Counted from the first letter of the stretch, positions 8,732 through 20,707 are shown. The stretch is 64,000 nucleotides of DNA from CADEDH01 sp963732695 (GCA_963732695.1 CAVTAP010000007.1:124001-188000); one strand, 5' to 3'. The notes: generated by a model not told the origin, from the sequence alone. Program-made: numbers and translations.

Positions 8732-8867
8732 CTAGCGGTACAACCTGCGACCCTTCACTCTGAAGCGGTATCGAACTGACGCCGACCACCACGCGGCGGG
8801 AGCACCGGGTGCCCTCCGGCTCGCCCCCGACGGCCCGTGCCCTGGGCGGATGTCCTATGGTCGACTC

Positions 8868-8896
8868 TTGGTGCTCCAGCGCGAACCCTGTATTCT
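8868..8896 (+). promoter_or_regulatory. Promoter TTGGTG-N17-TATTCT
   Basis: The -35-like TTGGTG (8868-8873) and -10-like TATTCT (8891-8896) are separated by 17 bases and lie upstream of the regulator GTG at 8936. The resulting 5' leader of about 33 bases holds the hairpin GGACGC-AGG-GCGTCC at 8905-8919. Confidence 0.6.
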
Positions 8897-8935
8897 CTGC
8901 CACCGGACGCAGGGCGTCCGCAGAGAGGCGGCGGC

Positions 8936-10659
8936 GTGTTGGTGGCGTTCTCCCTATTGGGAGAGCTTCGGGTCGAGAGTGGCGGCAGCAGGCTGAGCGA
9001 TTCGGGCTTCCCGAGCCGCAAGGCCAAACAGGTCTGCGAGCTGCTCGCCATAGCCGGCGGCCAACCGGTGGCCAAGGAGCGGATCATCGAGCTGCTGTGG
9101 GGCGATCGGCTGCCCAAGGACCCCACGGGCACGGTCGATCACACGATGTCTCTGCTCCGGCGCTCGCTGGAGACAGCGGCGGGAACGCAGCCCATCGTGA
9201 CTGAGCGTGGCCACTACCGGCTCGACATGAGCGTGTGCCGGATCGACGCGGTGCAGTTCGACGCCCTGCTCGACGTCACGGGGCTCGACGCCGAGGCGGC
9301 GCTGGGCAACCTGCTGGAGGCGCTGGGCCTGGTGCGGGGCACCGTGTTGGAGGACGAGCCCTACCAGCCGTGGGCCGAGACGGTCCGCGAGCGCTACCGC
9401 CAGAAGATCGAGCGGGCCCGGCTCGACGCCTCCGCCCTGGCCCTGGGTCTGCTCCGGCCCGAGCTGGCGCTCGAACTGGCCGATCGGGTCCGCCAGGACT
9501 CGCCCACCGTTCACGAGGAGGCCTACACCCTGGGGGTATCGGCCTTGCACCAGCTCGGGCGCCGGCACGAGGCGATGGTGCAGATGGTCGAGCTGGAACG
9601 GCGGATGGCGGACGAGTTCGGGGCCGGTTTGTCGCCCCGGGCGGTGCTGGTGGGCTCGCTCGTGCGTCGGGGGGGCGCAGGGTCGACAGCTGACCAGCCC
9701 CGTGCCGGTACACACCCGGGTGGCGGCCGTTATGCCCGCCGAGCTGCCGTTCCTCGGTCGGGATCGGGAACTGGCGGCGATCGGGCGGGCCGCCGATCGG
9801 CTGCGGGCCGGCACGGGTGGCCTGGTGACGATCGACGGGGCCGCCGGACTGGGTCGAACCCGCCTGCTGGCCGAGGCCGGTGCTCTGCTCGACGACGCCT
9901 TGGGTCCCGGCGCGGGTGGTCCGCTTCGGTTGCCTCCCGTCCGATCCCGGCCTGCCGCTGTTCGCCGCCAGCCGGCTGGCCCGCCTGCTCACGCCGCCCG
10001 AGCGTCGCATGGCCGGTGGGTCCGAGCCGTCGGCCGCAGGGCTGTACGACGCCCTGGTCGACACGCTGGACCGGGCCGACGCCCCCACGGCGCTGCTGAT
10101 CGATGATCTGCACTGGGCCGATCCGGCCTCGCTGGCGGTGCTGTCCTCCCTACTGCAAGCGGGCGCGCTGGCGCACCCGCTGCTGGTGGTGGCCACCCGG
10201 CGCCTGCGCGGCACCGGCGAGACCGACGCCGCAGCCGGCACCCTGCACCATGCCGCGCCGGTCGCCCTGGCTCTCGCTCCGCTGCCCGAGCCGGTTCTGG
10301 CTTCGATCCCGGTCGACCTGGCCTGGCCCGAGACAGGCGGGCACCCCGGGCTGCTGGCCGCCTGCGTGGCGGCGGGGCGGGGCAACGGCACCCTTGGCTC
10401 CGACGGTCTCGACCTCCTGGCCGGCTGGGTTGACGATCTGGGGCCCGGCGGCCGGACCTTGCTCCAGGCGGCGGCGAATCTCGGGCCTTCCTTGACCGTC
10501 GACGAGCTGGCTCGCCACCTCGGGCTGGCCCCGGGGGCCGTCGCCCAGCTACTCGACGGCCCCGAACGGCTCCGTCTGGTGCGTCGCCTCGACGAAGGTG
10601 GGCGGATCTTCGAGCTGGCCGGCGATCTCCTCCGCCGGTGGCTCTCCTGCTGCGCCTGA
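8936..10659 (+). CDS. BTAD/AfsR-type transcriptional regulator with ATPase domain (two frame breaks)
   Basis: About 573 residues once two extra bases (near 9676 and 9911) are discounted. In order: winged helix of the OmpR/SARP type (KAKQVCELLAIAGGQPVAKERIIELLWGD..., residues 1-95), BTAD helical domain (to about 245), then an AAA-type ATPase part beginning LPFLGRDREL. The Walker A reads GAAGLGRT, with Arg where Lys is expected, and the Walker B is ALLIDDLHWAD. The protein stops soon after the ATPase, so it lacks the long TPR tail of many relatives. GTG at 8936 follows AGAGAGG. It is directly upstream of the surface oxidase operon and is a candidate regulator of it. Confidence 0.75.
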
Positions 10660-10712
10660 CGTGGTTCCGCGGCGTTGACCCTGGTTCCGGGGCGCGCTGA
10701 CGCCGCGTCCTC

Positions 10713-10730
10713 GGCACGGGTACCCGTGCC
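10713..10730. promoter_or_regulatory. Perfect 18-bp palindrome
   Basis: GGCACGGGTACCCGTGCC lies 54 bases past the regulator stop and about 180 bases before the giant surface-protein gene. It could be an operator or the stem of a terminator; there is no U-tract. Confidence 0.5.
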
Positions 10731-10804
10731 CATGCAGACCAGCGGTGGGCCCATATGGTTCCGTCGTCGCGTGGGCAACCATTCCCATGCAGCGACACTG
10801 ACTG

Positions 10805-10838
10805 GTCAATTGACAGGTTTCTGACCGAGGCAACTTGT
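10805..10838 (+). promoter_or_regulatory. Candidate promoter with TTGACA box and embedded palindrome
   Basis: A perfect -35 TTGACA (10810-10815) overlaps the palindrome GTCAATTGAC (10805-10814). Seventeen bases further on is ACTTGT (10833-10838), a weak -10. This is the only TTGACA seen upstream of the surface oxidase operon. Confidence 0.4.
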
Positions 10839-10911
10839 TACGTCAGTCACCGTACGGGGCACGTGCGGGCAGAGGGTTCGCGCCGCCCCGGTAGCGGAGG
10901 GCAGCGCAGTC

Positions 10912-13900
10912 ATGACAAGGGTGCGGAACGGCGGGTACCTTGCTTCCTCGCGGCCAGAAGGCCAGTGGGGCCCGGCCCGGCGGATGATCGGAATGCTGGC
11001 GGCGCTGGCCACGATCGTAGCGCTGCTGGTGACGGCCGAGGTGTCGGCCCCCACGCCGGCAGCGGCTGCTGCGACCAGCCGGTTGGACTCGACCACCTTC
11101 AAGGTGGTCAAGGACGGCACCACGGCGGAGATCACGACCTACAACTTCGTGATCAACGCCGACAACACCGGCACCACCGGTCTCAAGACGCCGACCGGAC
11201 CCTGCTCACCCGGCGACAACAGCTATCCCGAGTCGTGCGACTGGACCTCCAACGGAACGCCCAGCTCGTCACCGGTGATCACCACTGGGGACCAGGACGA
11301 CATCTCCGCCGGTTTCACCCTGCCTGACGGCCGGTACCTGATCTCGGTGCTGGCCGACGGCTACGAGCTCGACGGCCTGCACTTCACTGTGCCCTTCGAC
11401 GGCACGTTGACGCTGCCGATGATCGCCACCCCTCTCAAGACAGCCACCATCCAGGCCGCCGTGTTCGAGGACATCTCACCTGTCAACGGCGCCCCCGATG
11501 TACCGGCCGAACACGGCCTGGCCGGCTTCCGGGGCGGCCTCCTCGACTACCTGGGCGATATCAGCACCGACGTGTTCGGCAACCCCCTCTGCACCGTCTA
11601 CGCCTTCACCGGCCCGAGCTACTTCAACCCCGGCACGGTCGACACCGAGACCATCCTCCATCCCGGCGGCAACTGCTTCAGCTACTGCTACGTGGTCGAC
11701 AACGGCATCGATATCGGCATCACCGAGCCCCGCCCTGATGGTCGGTGCCCGGTCGTCGATCCCAACGCCGCCACCACCGGGCTCACCTACACCACTTCCT
11801 TCCCGCCCGCCCCCGGCACCTACACCAACGCCGTGCCGACCACGGCGGCCGTCCAGGGGAAGATCAAGATCCCCAACATGGGGCCCAACCGCTACGCCAT
11901 GACCCTCACCGCCCCCGACGGCACCAGCTGGGCCCAGACCACCACCCTCGAGGGCAACCACGACTGGGACGCTTGGGTGATGGAGGGCCAGACCGGCCTC
12001 GACACCGAGTTCGTGGTGGCCGGCGAACCCTTCCCGTCGATCATCTTCGGCTACACCCCCACCTCCAAGACCCTGCCCGCCACCGGCGGCGCCACCATCA
12101 CCGGCGTAGTGGACGCCATGAAGGTCTACGTGCCCGCCATCGGCGGCATCACCGTGCCCGCCGGTCAGATCTGGGGCGGGGTGAACGGGGCCAAGATCGA
12201 CAAGCCGATCGAGCAGCCCTGGGTGGCCCTGACCGACCTCGACAACGGCGACACCATGGTGTGGGTGGGCCGGGGCAACGTCGACGGCACCTTCTCGATC
12301 CCCAACGTGTCCGACGGCAACTACATGCTCACCTGGTGGGACGAACCGCAGAACTACATCCTGGACTGGCAGAACGTCACCATCGTCAACGGCCAGTCGG
12401 TCGACATGGGCATCCTGCCTCTCACTGGCTGGTGGACGAAGTACGAGGGCCACGTCTTCAACGACCTGAATCGCAACGGCACGCGCGACGCCGGCGAGCC
12501 GGGCGTGCCCAACTACACGCTCACCATGCGCAAGCGGGAGAACTCGCTGATGGACCGGGGCACCAACGCGGTGACCACCGACGCCAACGGCTACTACACG
12601 TTCGAGAGCGCGTATCCGATGACCCAGTGGCTGGTCATGGAGGCCTACAACGACCTCTACTACACCACCGGGGTCACCTATCAGGCCGACAATCAGCCCC
12701 AGCCCACCACGGTGACCGGGGCCGGGGTGGACGTCAGCACCCTGCCCGTCATCGGCCTCGGCGGCCGTATCGACTGGGGTGTCCACTCCTATGACGCCCG
12801 CGGCACCAATGCCGTCGACCCCCGGAACGGCGGCATCGTCGGCACCGTCTCCTACGACACCACCCGCAACGAGCTGGACCCCCGCTACGCCGCGGTGGAG
12901 GACTGGCAGCCCGGCGTGCCCGATCTGACCGTCGAGCTGTACGAGCCGACCGCCTGCCCGCTCGACGACAACGGCGATCCGCTTGCCCCCACGGCCACCG
13001 GCTACCTGCCCTGCGACCCGAGCGGCATGTACGCCCTCGCCCCCGACGGCTCCTACCTGACCGGGCAGAGGCTCAACACCTACCTGACCGAGACCTGGCA
13101 GCGCCCGGGCCTCAACGGCGACGGGGACTGCGTTCCCCGCGACGTCGAGGGCAACGAGCTGACCTACCCCGGCAAACAGCAGATCACCGACAGCCCCACC
13201 GACTGCCTCGAAGCCCCGCTGATGGGCGTCCAGTTCCAGAAGGGCTTTTCCTCCGTCGACGGGAACTACGGCTTCGGCGACGGCTGCTTCGCCCCCAACC
13301 ACCTCGATCCCGAGGCCCCGGTCGATGCGCCGGTGTGCCTCGATCCCACTGGCGCCGAGGTGGCGTTCGACGAGCTCCCCGGCGGTACCGACTACCTGGT
13401 GAAGGTCGTGGTGCCTGAGGACACCGTGCAGAACGACGGGCGCACGCTCTACCAGTTCACCCGCGAAGAGGACATCAACATCGCCAACGGCGACCAGATC
13501 GTCCCCCAGGTGCCGCCGCCCGCCTGCGCCGGCGCCCTTCACACCGTCGACGTGGCCAGCTCCGGCGCGGACAACTACAGCGCCATCACGGGCGACGGCA
13601 CCAACGGTGCCCCGGTGGGCGTGACCGTGCCCGCATCCACTCCCACCGACAACCCGACGTTCGCCGCCGACGTGGGCGGCTCCCCCTACGAGAGCCAGGC
13701 CCGTCCGCTGTGCGACACCAAGCTGGTGTCGCTGGCCAACGGCCGCTCGATCGTGCCCACGTTCAACGTGTTCACCGACGTGCCCCTGCCCGGCCGGTTC
13801 TGGGGCCTCGTGGTCAACGACCTCGGCTTCTCCACCGATCCCCACCAGATCAACTACGGCGAGAAGGCCGGCGTGCCCTTCGCCCCGGTGGGCATCTACG

Positions 13901-16900
13901 ACCAGAACAACCGCCTGGTCCACACGAGCGAGAGCGACTACAGCGGCCTGTTCGACGTGCTGTTGCCGTCGACCAACCGGATCAACTGCCCCACCCCGTC
14001 GGGGGTGTGCGCCAACATGTACCGCTTCGTGGGCAACGACCCTGGCGTGCCGGGCCGGTTGAACCTCAACTACAACCCTCGCTACCGGACGATCGCCGCC
14101 GACTTCGAGGCCCTCCCCGGTCTGCTGGTCCCGGCCGACCTCGCCCCCACCCAGGTCGGTGTGACGGTGCAGCTGCCCGGTGGACAGGTGGCCCCGCTGG
14201 CCTGCGCCGCTGATGCCGACCAGCCCCAGCTGTACTCGATCGACAAGCCCTATCTGGGCGTCAACGAGGTCCACACCTTCACCCTGAAGGGTGTCGGGTT
14301 CGGGACCGCCGGCCAGGTGTTGCTCGACGGCTCCGCCTCGATGACGGTGGGCTCGTGGTCCGACACCCAGATCACCTTCACTGTGCCGACGGGCAACGCC
14401 GGCGTGCACCAGCTGAGCGTCAAGCGCGCCGACAACAAGGCGAGCACGGTGGCCGGGCTGTCGTTCCATGTGTTCGGCACGCTCACTCCCGCCTTCCCCG
14501 CCACCGCTGTGCTGACGCCGTTCGGGTTGGCCGGTACCGGCAACAACCCGCTCGGCCCGACCTGGAACTACGAGACGAACAACCCCAACGGCGCCTTCGG
14601 CACCACGCTGGTGGGCAACGACCGGTATGCCTACGCCCGCACGGGCAACAACGGCACGGCCTACGCGTGGTGGACCGGACAGCAGTCGCAGTTCGGGGCC
14701 AGCCAGGAGGCGTTCGTCACCCTGACCCGCCCCTCGACCGCCAACAACGCCGAGCAGGGTCTGCTGCTCAAGGTGACCCCGGGGGGGAACAACAACAACA
14801 ACCTGACGAACAACAACGCCCGCTGGGTGTCGGTGACGGTCAACACCGCCGGCAACGTGGTGATCCGGTACAAGTCGGGCACCACCGCCACCACGGCGTC
14901 GGCCACCGCCAGCTTCGGCACCCAGCCAGGGGTCCTCGGGGCCCGGGCCGTGTCCGACGGCACGGTGATCGTCTATCGCAACGGCGTCGAGCTCGTCCGC
15001 ACGGCCACCAACGCCACCATCGGCGGCCTCACGGGCCGGATCGGCGTCCGCTTCTCCGCCACGGGGAACGCGGCCAGCGAGGCCCGGTTCGACGACTTCG
15101 GCGGCGGCACGATGGCCGCCACCGCCACCTACGCCCCAGCGGTGTACGAGGTGGGTCCGGGCAGGACCTACGCCCCGAACTACACGGGATGGCCCGGGAC
15201 GGCCGACCACGCCATCCAGCGGGCGGTCGACGCCGCCCAGCAGGCCAACCCGGGCAACGCCCTGGTGGTGGTCTATCCCAACGACGTGTCGAGCAATCCC
15301 CGGCTCAACCCCCGGGGCGCCTACTACGAGAACCTGATCCTCAACGCCCCGATCTCGCTCCAGGGCGTGGGCGCCGGCAGCCCCGACGGCTCGGTGCGAG
15401 GGTCGATCATCGACGGCGGTGCCTTCGGCGGCGACAGCCCGGTGGCGGCCGACTGGTACACCACGCTGAACGCCGTCACCTGGGCCGGCAACCAGAACGT
15501 GAACGACGGGGCCATCGTCTCCGTGTTCGCTCCCGACACCGGCAACCGGGCCTTCGGCTCCACCAAGCGGGCCGCCATCGACGGCTTCGACCTGCGGGGC
15601 GGCGACCAGTTCGGCTTCCCCAACAACATCAACGTGATCGGCGGGGGCACCACGGGCCTCCCGCCCAACGTGCAGACCCAGGGCGGCGCCGTGTTCGCCA
15701 ACGGCTACGCCCGCTACCTGCAGATCACGAACAACACCGTGCAGAACAACGGCGGCTCCTACGGCACGATCCGGATCGGCACCCCCGATCTCACCGGAAC
15801 CGACGCCGCCGCCAACAACGACCACATCCGGATCGCCAACAACCGGATCGTGGCCAACGCCGGCACCAACCTGGCCGGGGCGATCGGCCTGTTCGAGGGT
15901 TCCGACAGCTACACGGTGACCGGCAACGACATCTGCGGCAACTTCTCGGCCGAGTACGGCGGTGGTCTCACCGTCTATGGCCTGAGCGGGGGCACCAACA
16001 CCATCGACCACAACCGCATCTGGTTCAACAACTCATACGACGAGGCAGGCGGCGTGATGATCGCCGGCGAGCTGCCGGCGAACCCCGGAACCCTCTCGCC
16101 CGGTAGCGGCCCGGTCGCCATCCACCACAACCTCATCCAGGAGAACCTCGGCAACGACGACGGCGGCGGCCTTCGCTTCCTGATGGCGGGGAACTTCCCG
16201 ATGGACGTGAACAACAACATCATCGTGAACAACGTGACGACCCACGAGGGTGGTGGCGTCTCCATCAACGACGCCCCCGCCGTGCAGTTCGTGAACAACA
16301 CGGTGATGGGCAACCTGGCCACGGCCACCGCCGCCACCAGCGACGGCCAACCGGCGGCCGCCGGGCTGTCGTTCACCAAGAACAGCCAGCCCCTCCAGGC
16401 GTCGCTCGGCGGCAATCCCGAGACGAGCCCACCGGTGTTGCGCAACAACATCTTCTGGGACAACCGGACCGGCACCAAGCAGGGGCCGGGGCAGCAGGGC
16501 CCGCTGGTGACCGGTCTGGGCCAGACCCAGTCGGGCGACACCACGATCGACCTCTGGCAGATCGGCTCGATCGACGGGGCCGCTCCGGCCGCGCCGACCG
16601 ACTCGGTGATCCAGCCCGACTCGCCGGGCCACACCGGTACCTACACCGACAGCCTCTCCAACAGCCATGCTGATCCGCTGGTGGAGTCGGCATACGAAAC
16701 CAAGGTGTCGTTCGACGCCTGGCGGACCAACCCCAACTTCGTGGGGGCTCTGCTGGCCACTCTGTCGCCGGGGGCCACCCGCCAGGGTGACTACCACATC
16801 AAGGCCGGCTCGCCGGCCGTCGAGAAGGGGTCCGCTGCCCGGCGCCGACCTCCGACTACGACGACGCTCTGCGGAGCGGCAACCCCGACGCCGGGGCCGA

Positions 16901-17811
16901 CGAGCGGGCCATCTCGTCGACCGGCATCGGGTCGGTGTCGCCGACGACCGTCGCCTTCGGGAACCGTTTCGTCGGCTCCACCAGCCTGGTCCAGATGGTC
17001 ACCGTGACCAACTCGGGCACCGGCCCCCTCCAGGGGATCACCGTCACCGCCAGCGCCGGGTTCGCCCGGGCCGCGGGCGGGCGGCACCTGCAGCTCGACC
17101 CTCGGTAACGGGGCGAGCTGCACGATAGGCGTGACGTTCAGCCCGTCGGCCACCGGGCCGGTCAACGGCACGCTGGCGATCACGGCCGACGTGGCGATCA
17201 CCGGTTCACCGGTGACGCTCACCGGTACCGGCCTCGCCGTCCCCACGCCCACCGTGCTCGACACCTTCAACCGGGGCAATGCCAACACGCTGGGCACCGG
17301 CTGGAACCAGCTGGTGGTCAGTGGCAGCGCCGGCATCCGGGTGAACGGCAACCAGGCGAACTGCACCGGCACGATCCTCTGCTCCAACGCCGTGGGGTCG
17401 AACGCCTACCGGACCACGAGCTTCGGCGCCAACCAGGCGGCGGCATTCACCTTCGCCAACACCACGGTGAACGGCAACTGGCTGTGGCTCAAGGCTGGCG
17501 GTGGCCAGCTCCTCAACACCTACCTCAACGGCATCCGGGTGGCCTACGACAACGGATTGGTGACGGTGTCCACCGTCACCAATGGCACCGCCACCTCCGT
17601 CGGCACCTTCAGTGCCGGGTTCGCCAGCGGTGACCGGCTGCTGGCGGTGGCCGACTCCTCCGGAACCGTCACCGTCTGGAAGATCAGCGGTACCACGACC
17701 ACCTTCGTCGGTTCGGCTTCGGCCGGCTCCGGCTTCACCGGTGGTGGCTTCATCGGCATGCACCTGTCCTCGGGTGCCCGGGTCGACGACTTCGCCGGCG
17801 GCAACCTCTGA
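10912..17811 (+). CDS. Giant secreted multidomain surface protein with SdrD-type, IPT/TIG and parallel beta-helix domains (three frame breaks near the C-terminus)
   Basis: About 2298 residues; the first 1970 or so read in one frame. A signal peptide (hydrophobic run at about residues 25-50, ending AAAAATS) indicates export. Then: Cys-containing beta-sandwich regions; an SdrD/CnaB-like module at about 510 (FNDLNRNGTRDAGEPGVPN); an IPT/TIG fold at about 1105-1185; a LamG-like sandwich at about 1215-1400; a right-handed parallel beta-helix at about 1415-1970 (repeated NN-x-I and HIRIANNRI rungs); a choice-anchored ASH-like domain; and a final LamG-like domain. Breaks near 16832, 16851 and 17066 each need one extra base removed. 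GGAGGG lies before the ATG. It is the first gene of the copper-oxidase operon and a probable adhesin or scaffold. Confidence 0.8.
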
Positions 17812-17882
17812 TGCGCCGCCGACCGGTCACTCCGTCAGCACAGCACCGCACGTCATCGCCTGAACGGGAACAGGGAGACACG

Positions 17883-19305
17883 ATGGGTTCCAACGAACCG
17901 AACGCCGGCAGGATGAGCCGGCGCCAGCTCCTCCGCTACGGCGGCATGGCGGCCGTCACGGCCGCCGCCGCCGGGAGCGGGATGAAGCTGCTCCAGCCCG
18001 GCGGCGGCCGGGCCGGTCACGCTTCAGGCGGGCCAGACCCACATGGCGAAGGCCACGGCCGACCTGTTCCTCGGGGGCACCGACGGCTGGGTCCACCTGC
18101 CGCCGACGCCGCAGATGGGTGTCTACCATCCCGACAACCTGGCGCCGGCGCCGATGACCACCTACGTCTTCGGTTTCCGCAACATCACCGACCTCACCCC
18201 GACCCAGCGGCTGGCGCAGAAGAACCACGCTCAGCACCACGCCCCGCTGTTCTGGGTGAAGGAGTACAACCCAGCCGACGTGACCACCGAGTTCGTGGTC
18301 GACATCACGAACCTCGGCCTGGCCCAGCGGCCCGACCTGTTCGACGCCCACACCCTGCACTGGCACGGGTTCCGCAACGCCATCCCGTTCTTCGACGGCG
18401 AGCCCACCGGCTCGGTGTCGGTGCCGGCGGGCACCGTGTTCCGCTACGTGTACCGGCCCCGGGACCCCGGGACCTACATGTACCACTGCCACGTGGAGGA
18501 CACCGAGCACGTCCACATGGGCATGGTCGGGCTGGTGTTCGTCCGCCCTGCGCAGGACGGCCAGAGCATCGGCGGTTTCACCAAGTTCCTCTACAACGAC
18601 GGCGACGGCTCCACCGGGTACGACCGGGAGTACAGCATGCTGCTCACCGAGGTGTGGAACGAGTCCCACTGGGCCGACGCCCACATCCAGTTGCCGGAGT
18701 GGAGCGACTACCGGGTCGACTTCGCCCTCCTCAACGGGCGGGTCTACCCCGACACGATCCTCCCCGGCGCCCCCTACCCGGCCACCATGCCCGACGGGCA
18801 GACACCGTTCGATGCCGCTGCCTGGGCCGCCACCAAGCCCTACATGCCGGCTGCCACCGACGCCGGCGGCGACCTGGTGGGACCGACGGGTGAGGAGCAG
18901 CTCCGCTACCAGCCGATCTCGTCGCTTGTGGAATGCAACCAGGGGGAGCGGCTGGCCTTTCGCTTCGCCAACCTCGGGTTCCGGGAAGCGGCCATGACGA
19001 TCGACGGCGGCCTGTCGATGCGGGTGGTCGGCCGGGACGCCACGCCCATGCGGGGCCGGGGCTCGGGCGGCGTCCGCAACGGGGTCGACACCAGCTACTC
19101 CACCGCCACCCTCAACATCGGGCCGGGCCAGAGCTACGACGTGATCGTGGAGGTTCCCACCGACCAGCCGGTCGGCACCTACATGCTCTACAACCGCTCG
19201 TTCAAACGATCCGACAACCAGTCGAGCGACTCCATCGGCGGCCAGGCCACCGAGATCCGGGTCGTCGCCAGCGGCATCCCCGCCCAGATCCTGCCCAACA
19301 CCTGA
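17883..19305 (+). CDS. Tat-exported multicopper oxidase subunit carrying the type 1 copper motif (one frame break)
   Basis: About 473 residues after removing one extra base near 18010. The N-terminus has a twin-arginine signal (SRRQLLRYGG). The first cupredoxin domain holds DAHTLHWHGF (about residue 155; HxxHxH) and YMYHCHVEDTEHVHMGM (about 200). The latter is the HCH...H...M set that supplies the type 1 Cys plus His ligands of the trinuclear cluster. In classical three-domain oxidases these two motifs are in the last domain; here they are in the first. The C-terminal domain (GPGQSYDVIVEVPT) lacks ligands. AGGGAG precedes the ATG. Complementary His motifs are in the next gene. Confidence 0.85.
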
Positions 19306-19331
19306 TGCGACGGAACGAGAGAGGAACGACG

Positions 19332-20678
19332 ATGCACCACCACGCTCCCCGCCGCCGCAGCAAGGCGGCGGCCCTGGCCGCCTTCGCCGGGCTCGGGCTC
19401 ACCCTGGCGGCCCAGACCGGCAGCCCGGCCTCGGCCGCCAGCACCGCCACCAACCCCATCGGGGTGGTGTGCACCACCGACACCGCCATCGCCGGCCAGG
19501 CCAACTTCGTCCTGGAGACGTCGAGCCGGCTACATCAACCTGCCCGACGGCAACACCGCCTACATGTACGGCTACAACCTGGTCGGGCAGGGCTTCCAGC
19601 ACCCCGGCCCGGTGCTGTGCGTCAACGAGGGCGACCAGGTGACGGTCACCCTCCAGAACAACCTCCGGCGCGACACCTCGATCATGTTCCCTGGCCAGGA
19701 GAGCGTGCAGGCCAACGGCCAGCCGGCCCAGCCGGTGATCACCGGGTCGGAAGTGACCTCGCTCACCAACGTGGCGCCGGCCGACGGCGGCACCGTCACC
19801 TACAGCTTCACCGCCGACCACCCCGGCACCTTCCTCTACGAGTCGGGAACCGACCCCGACATCCAGGTCCACATGGGCCTGTTCGGGGCCCTGATCGTGC
19901 GGCCGTCGTCAGCGCCGTCGAGCCCGGACAACCTGCGGGCCTACAACCGGGCCGACTCGGAGTTCCTGGAGCGCAACGAGTTCATGGTGCTGCTGTCGGA
20001 GATCGACCCGTACCTCAACCAGTCGATCGAGAACGGCGACTCCAAGGCCGTGCTCACCCAGGGCACGAAGTTCAACATGAGCAACTTCAAGCCCCGGTAC
20101 TGGCTGGTCAACGGCCGGGGCTTTCCCGACTCGATAGCCGACAACGGCGCCACCTGGCTGCCCGACCCAGCCCTACGGGGCCCTGGCCCGGGTCAAGCCC
20201 CAACGAGCAGGCCCTCACCCACTACCTCAACGTGGGCACCGAGGACTTCCCGTTCCACCCCCATGCCAACAACGGCACGGTGATCGGGCGTGACGGCCAC
20301 CCGCTGGCCGACGCCGCCGGCAACGACACCTCCTACGAGGGGTTCGTGATCAACATCGGCCCCGGCCAGACCTACGACGTGCTGTTCAGCTGGTACGACG
20401 CCGAGGACTACCACCCCTCCACCAACCCGGTTCCTGTGACCGTGCCCCAGGTGGCCAACCAGGTGTTCGGCGTGTTCTACAGCGGCAGCCCCTACCTCGG
20501 GGTGGTGGGCGACCAGCCGCCGGGCAACCAGACGCTGAACCAGTGCGGGGAGTACTACATCATCTCCCACAACCACGCCCTCTATCAGCTCACGTCGTGG
20601 GGCGTGAACATGACCGGCCCTGCCACCTACATGCGTATCGACCCGGCCACGCCGGCGCCCGGTACCACCTGCCCGTGA
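19332..20678 (+). CDS. Multicopper oxidase partner subunit with two HxH motifs but no type 1 Cys (three frame breaks)
   Basis: About 447 residues after removing extra bases near 19527, 20167 and 20201. A Sec signal peptide ends near ASAAST. The N-terminal cupredoxin domain has none of the usual ligands (TSIMFPGQ in place of HWHG). The C-terminal part has FPFHPHANNGTVIGRDG (about residue 305) and IISHNHALYQLTSWG (about 410). The HNH corresponds to HCH with the Cys replaced, so a type 1 site is absent but four trinuclear-type His remain. AGAGGAA precedes the ATG, 26 bases after the previous stop. It most likely pairs with the upstream subunit. Confidence 0.85.
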   Translation: MHHHAPRRRSKAAALAAFAGLGLTLAAQTGSPASAASTATNPIGVVCTTDTAIAGQANFVLETSSRLHQPARRQHRLHVRLQPGRAGLPAPRPGAVRQRGRPGDGHPPEQPPARHLDHVPWPGERAGQRPAGPAGDHRVGSDLAHQRGAGRRRHRHLQLHRRPPRHLPLRVGNRPRHPGPHGPVRGPDRAAVVSAVEPGQPAGLQPGRLGVPGAQRVHGAAVGDRPVPQPVDRERRLQGRAHPGHEVQHEQLQAPVLAGQRPGLSRLDSRQRRHLAARPSPTGPWPGSSPNEQALTHYLNVGTEDFPFHPHANNGTVIGRDGHPLADAAGNDTSYEGFVINIGPGQTYDVLFSWYDAEDYHPSTNPVPVTVPQVANQVFGVFYSGSPYLGVVGDQPPGNQTLNQCGEYYIISHNHALYQLTSWGVNMTGPATYMRIDPATPAPGTTCP

Positions 20679-20707
20679 GCGACCGAGCGACCGAGACGGA
20701 ACGAGCC

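Larger units (their letters stand above)
8600..8935. other. 336-bp regulatory gap between divergent genes
   Basis: No gene is seen. The gap holds the -10 box of the DDN-like gene (8605-8610, minus), a 15-bp direct repeat with 22-bp period (8695-8731), a sigma-70-type promoter for the regulator (8868-8896) and a small hairpin (8905-8919) in the expected 5' leader. Confidence 0.7.

Noticed and set aside
14790..14820. AAC-rich tract as a regulatory repeat
   Set aside because: It encodes a short Asn-rich loop within the surface protein and keeps the reading frame.
11476..16011. 1511-residue open frame on the minus strand opposite the giant surface protein
   Set aside because: Low-complexity Val/Gly/His/Arg-rich translation typical of the antisense shadow of a GC-rich gene; the plus strand has clear domains and codon bias.
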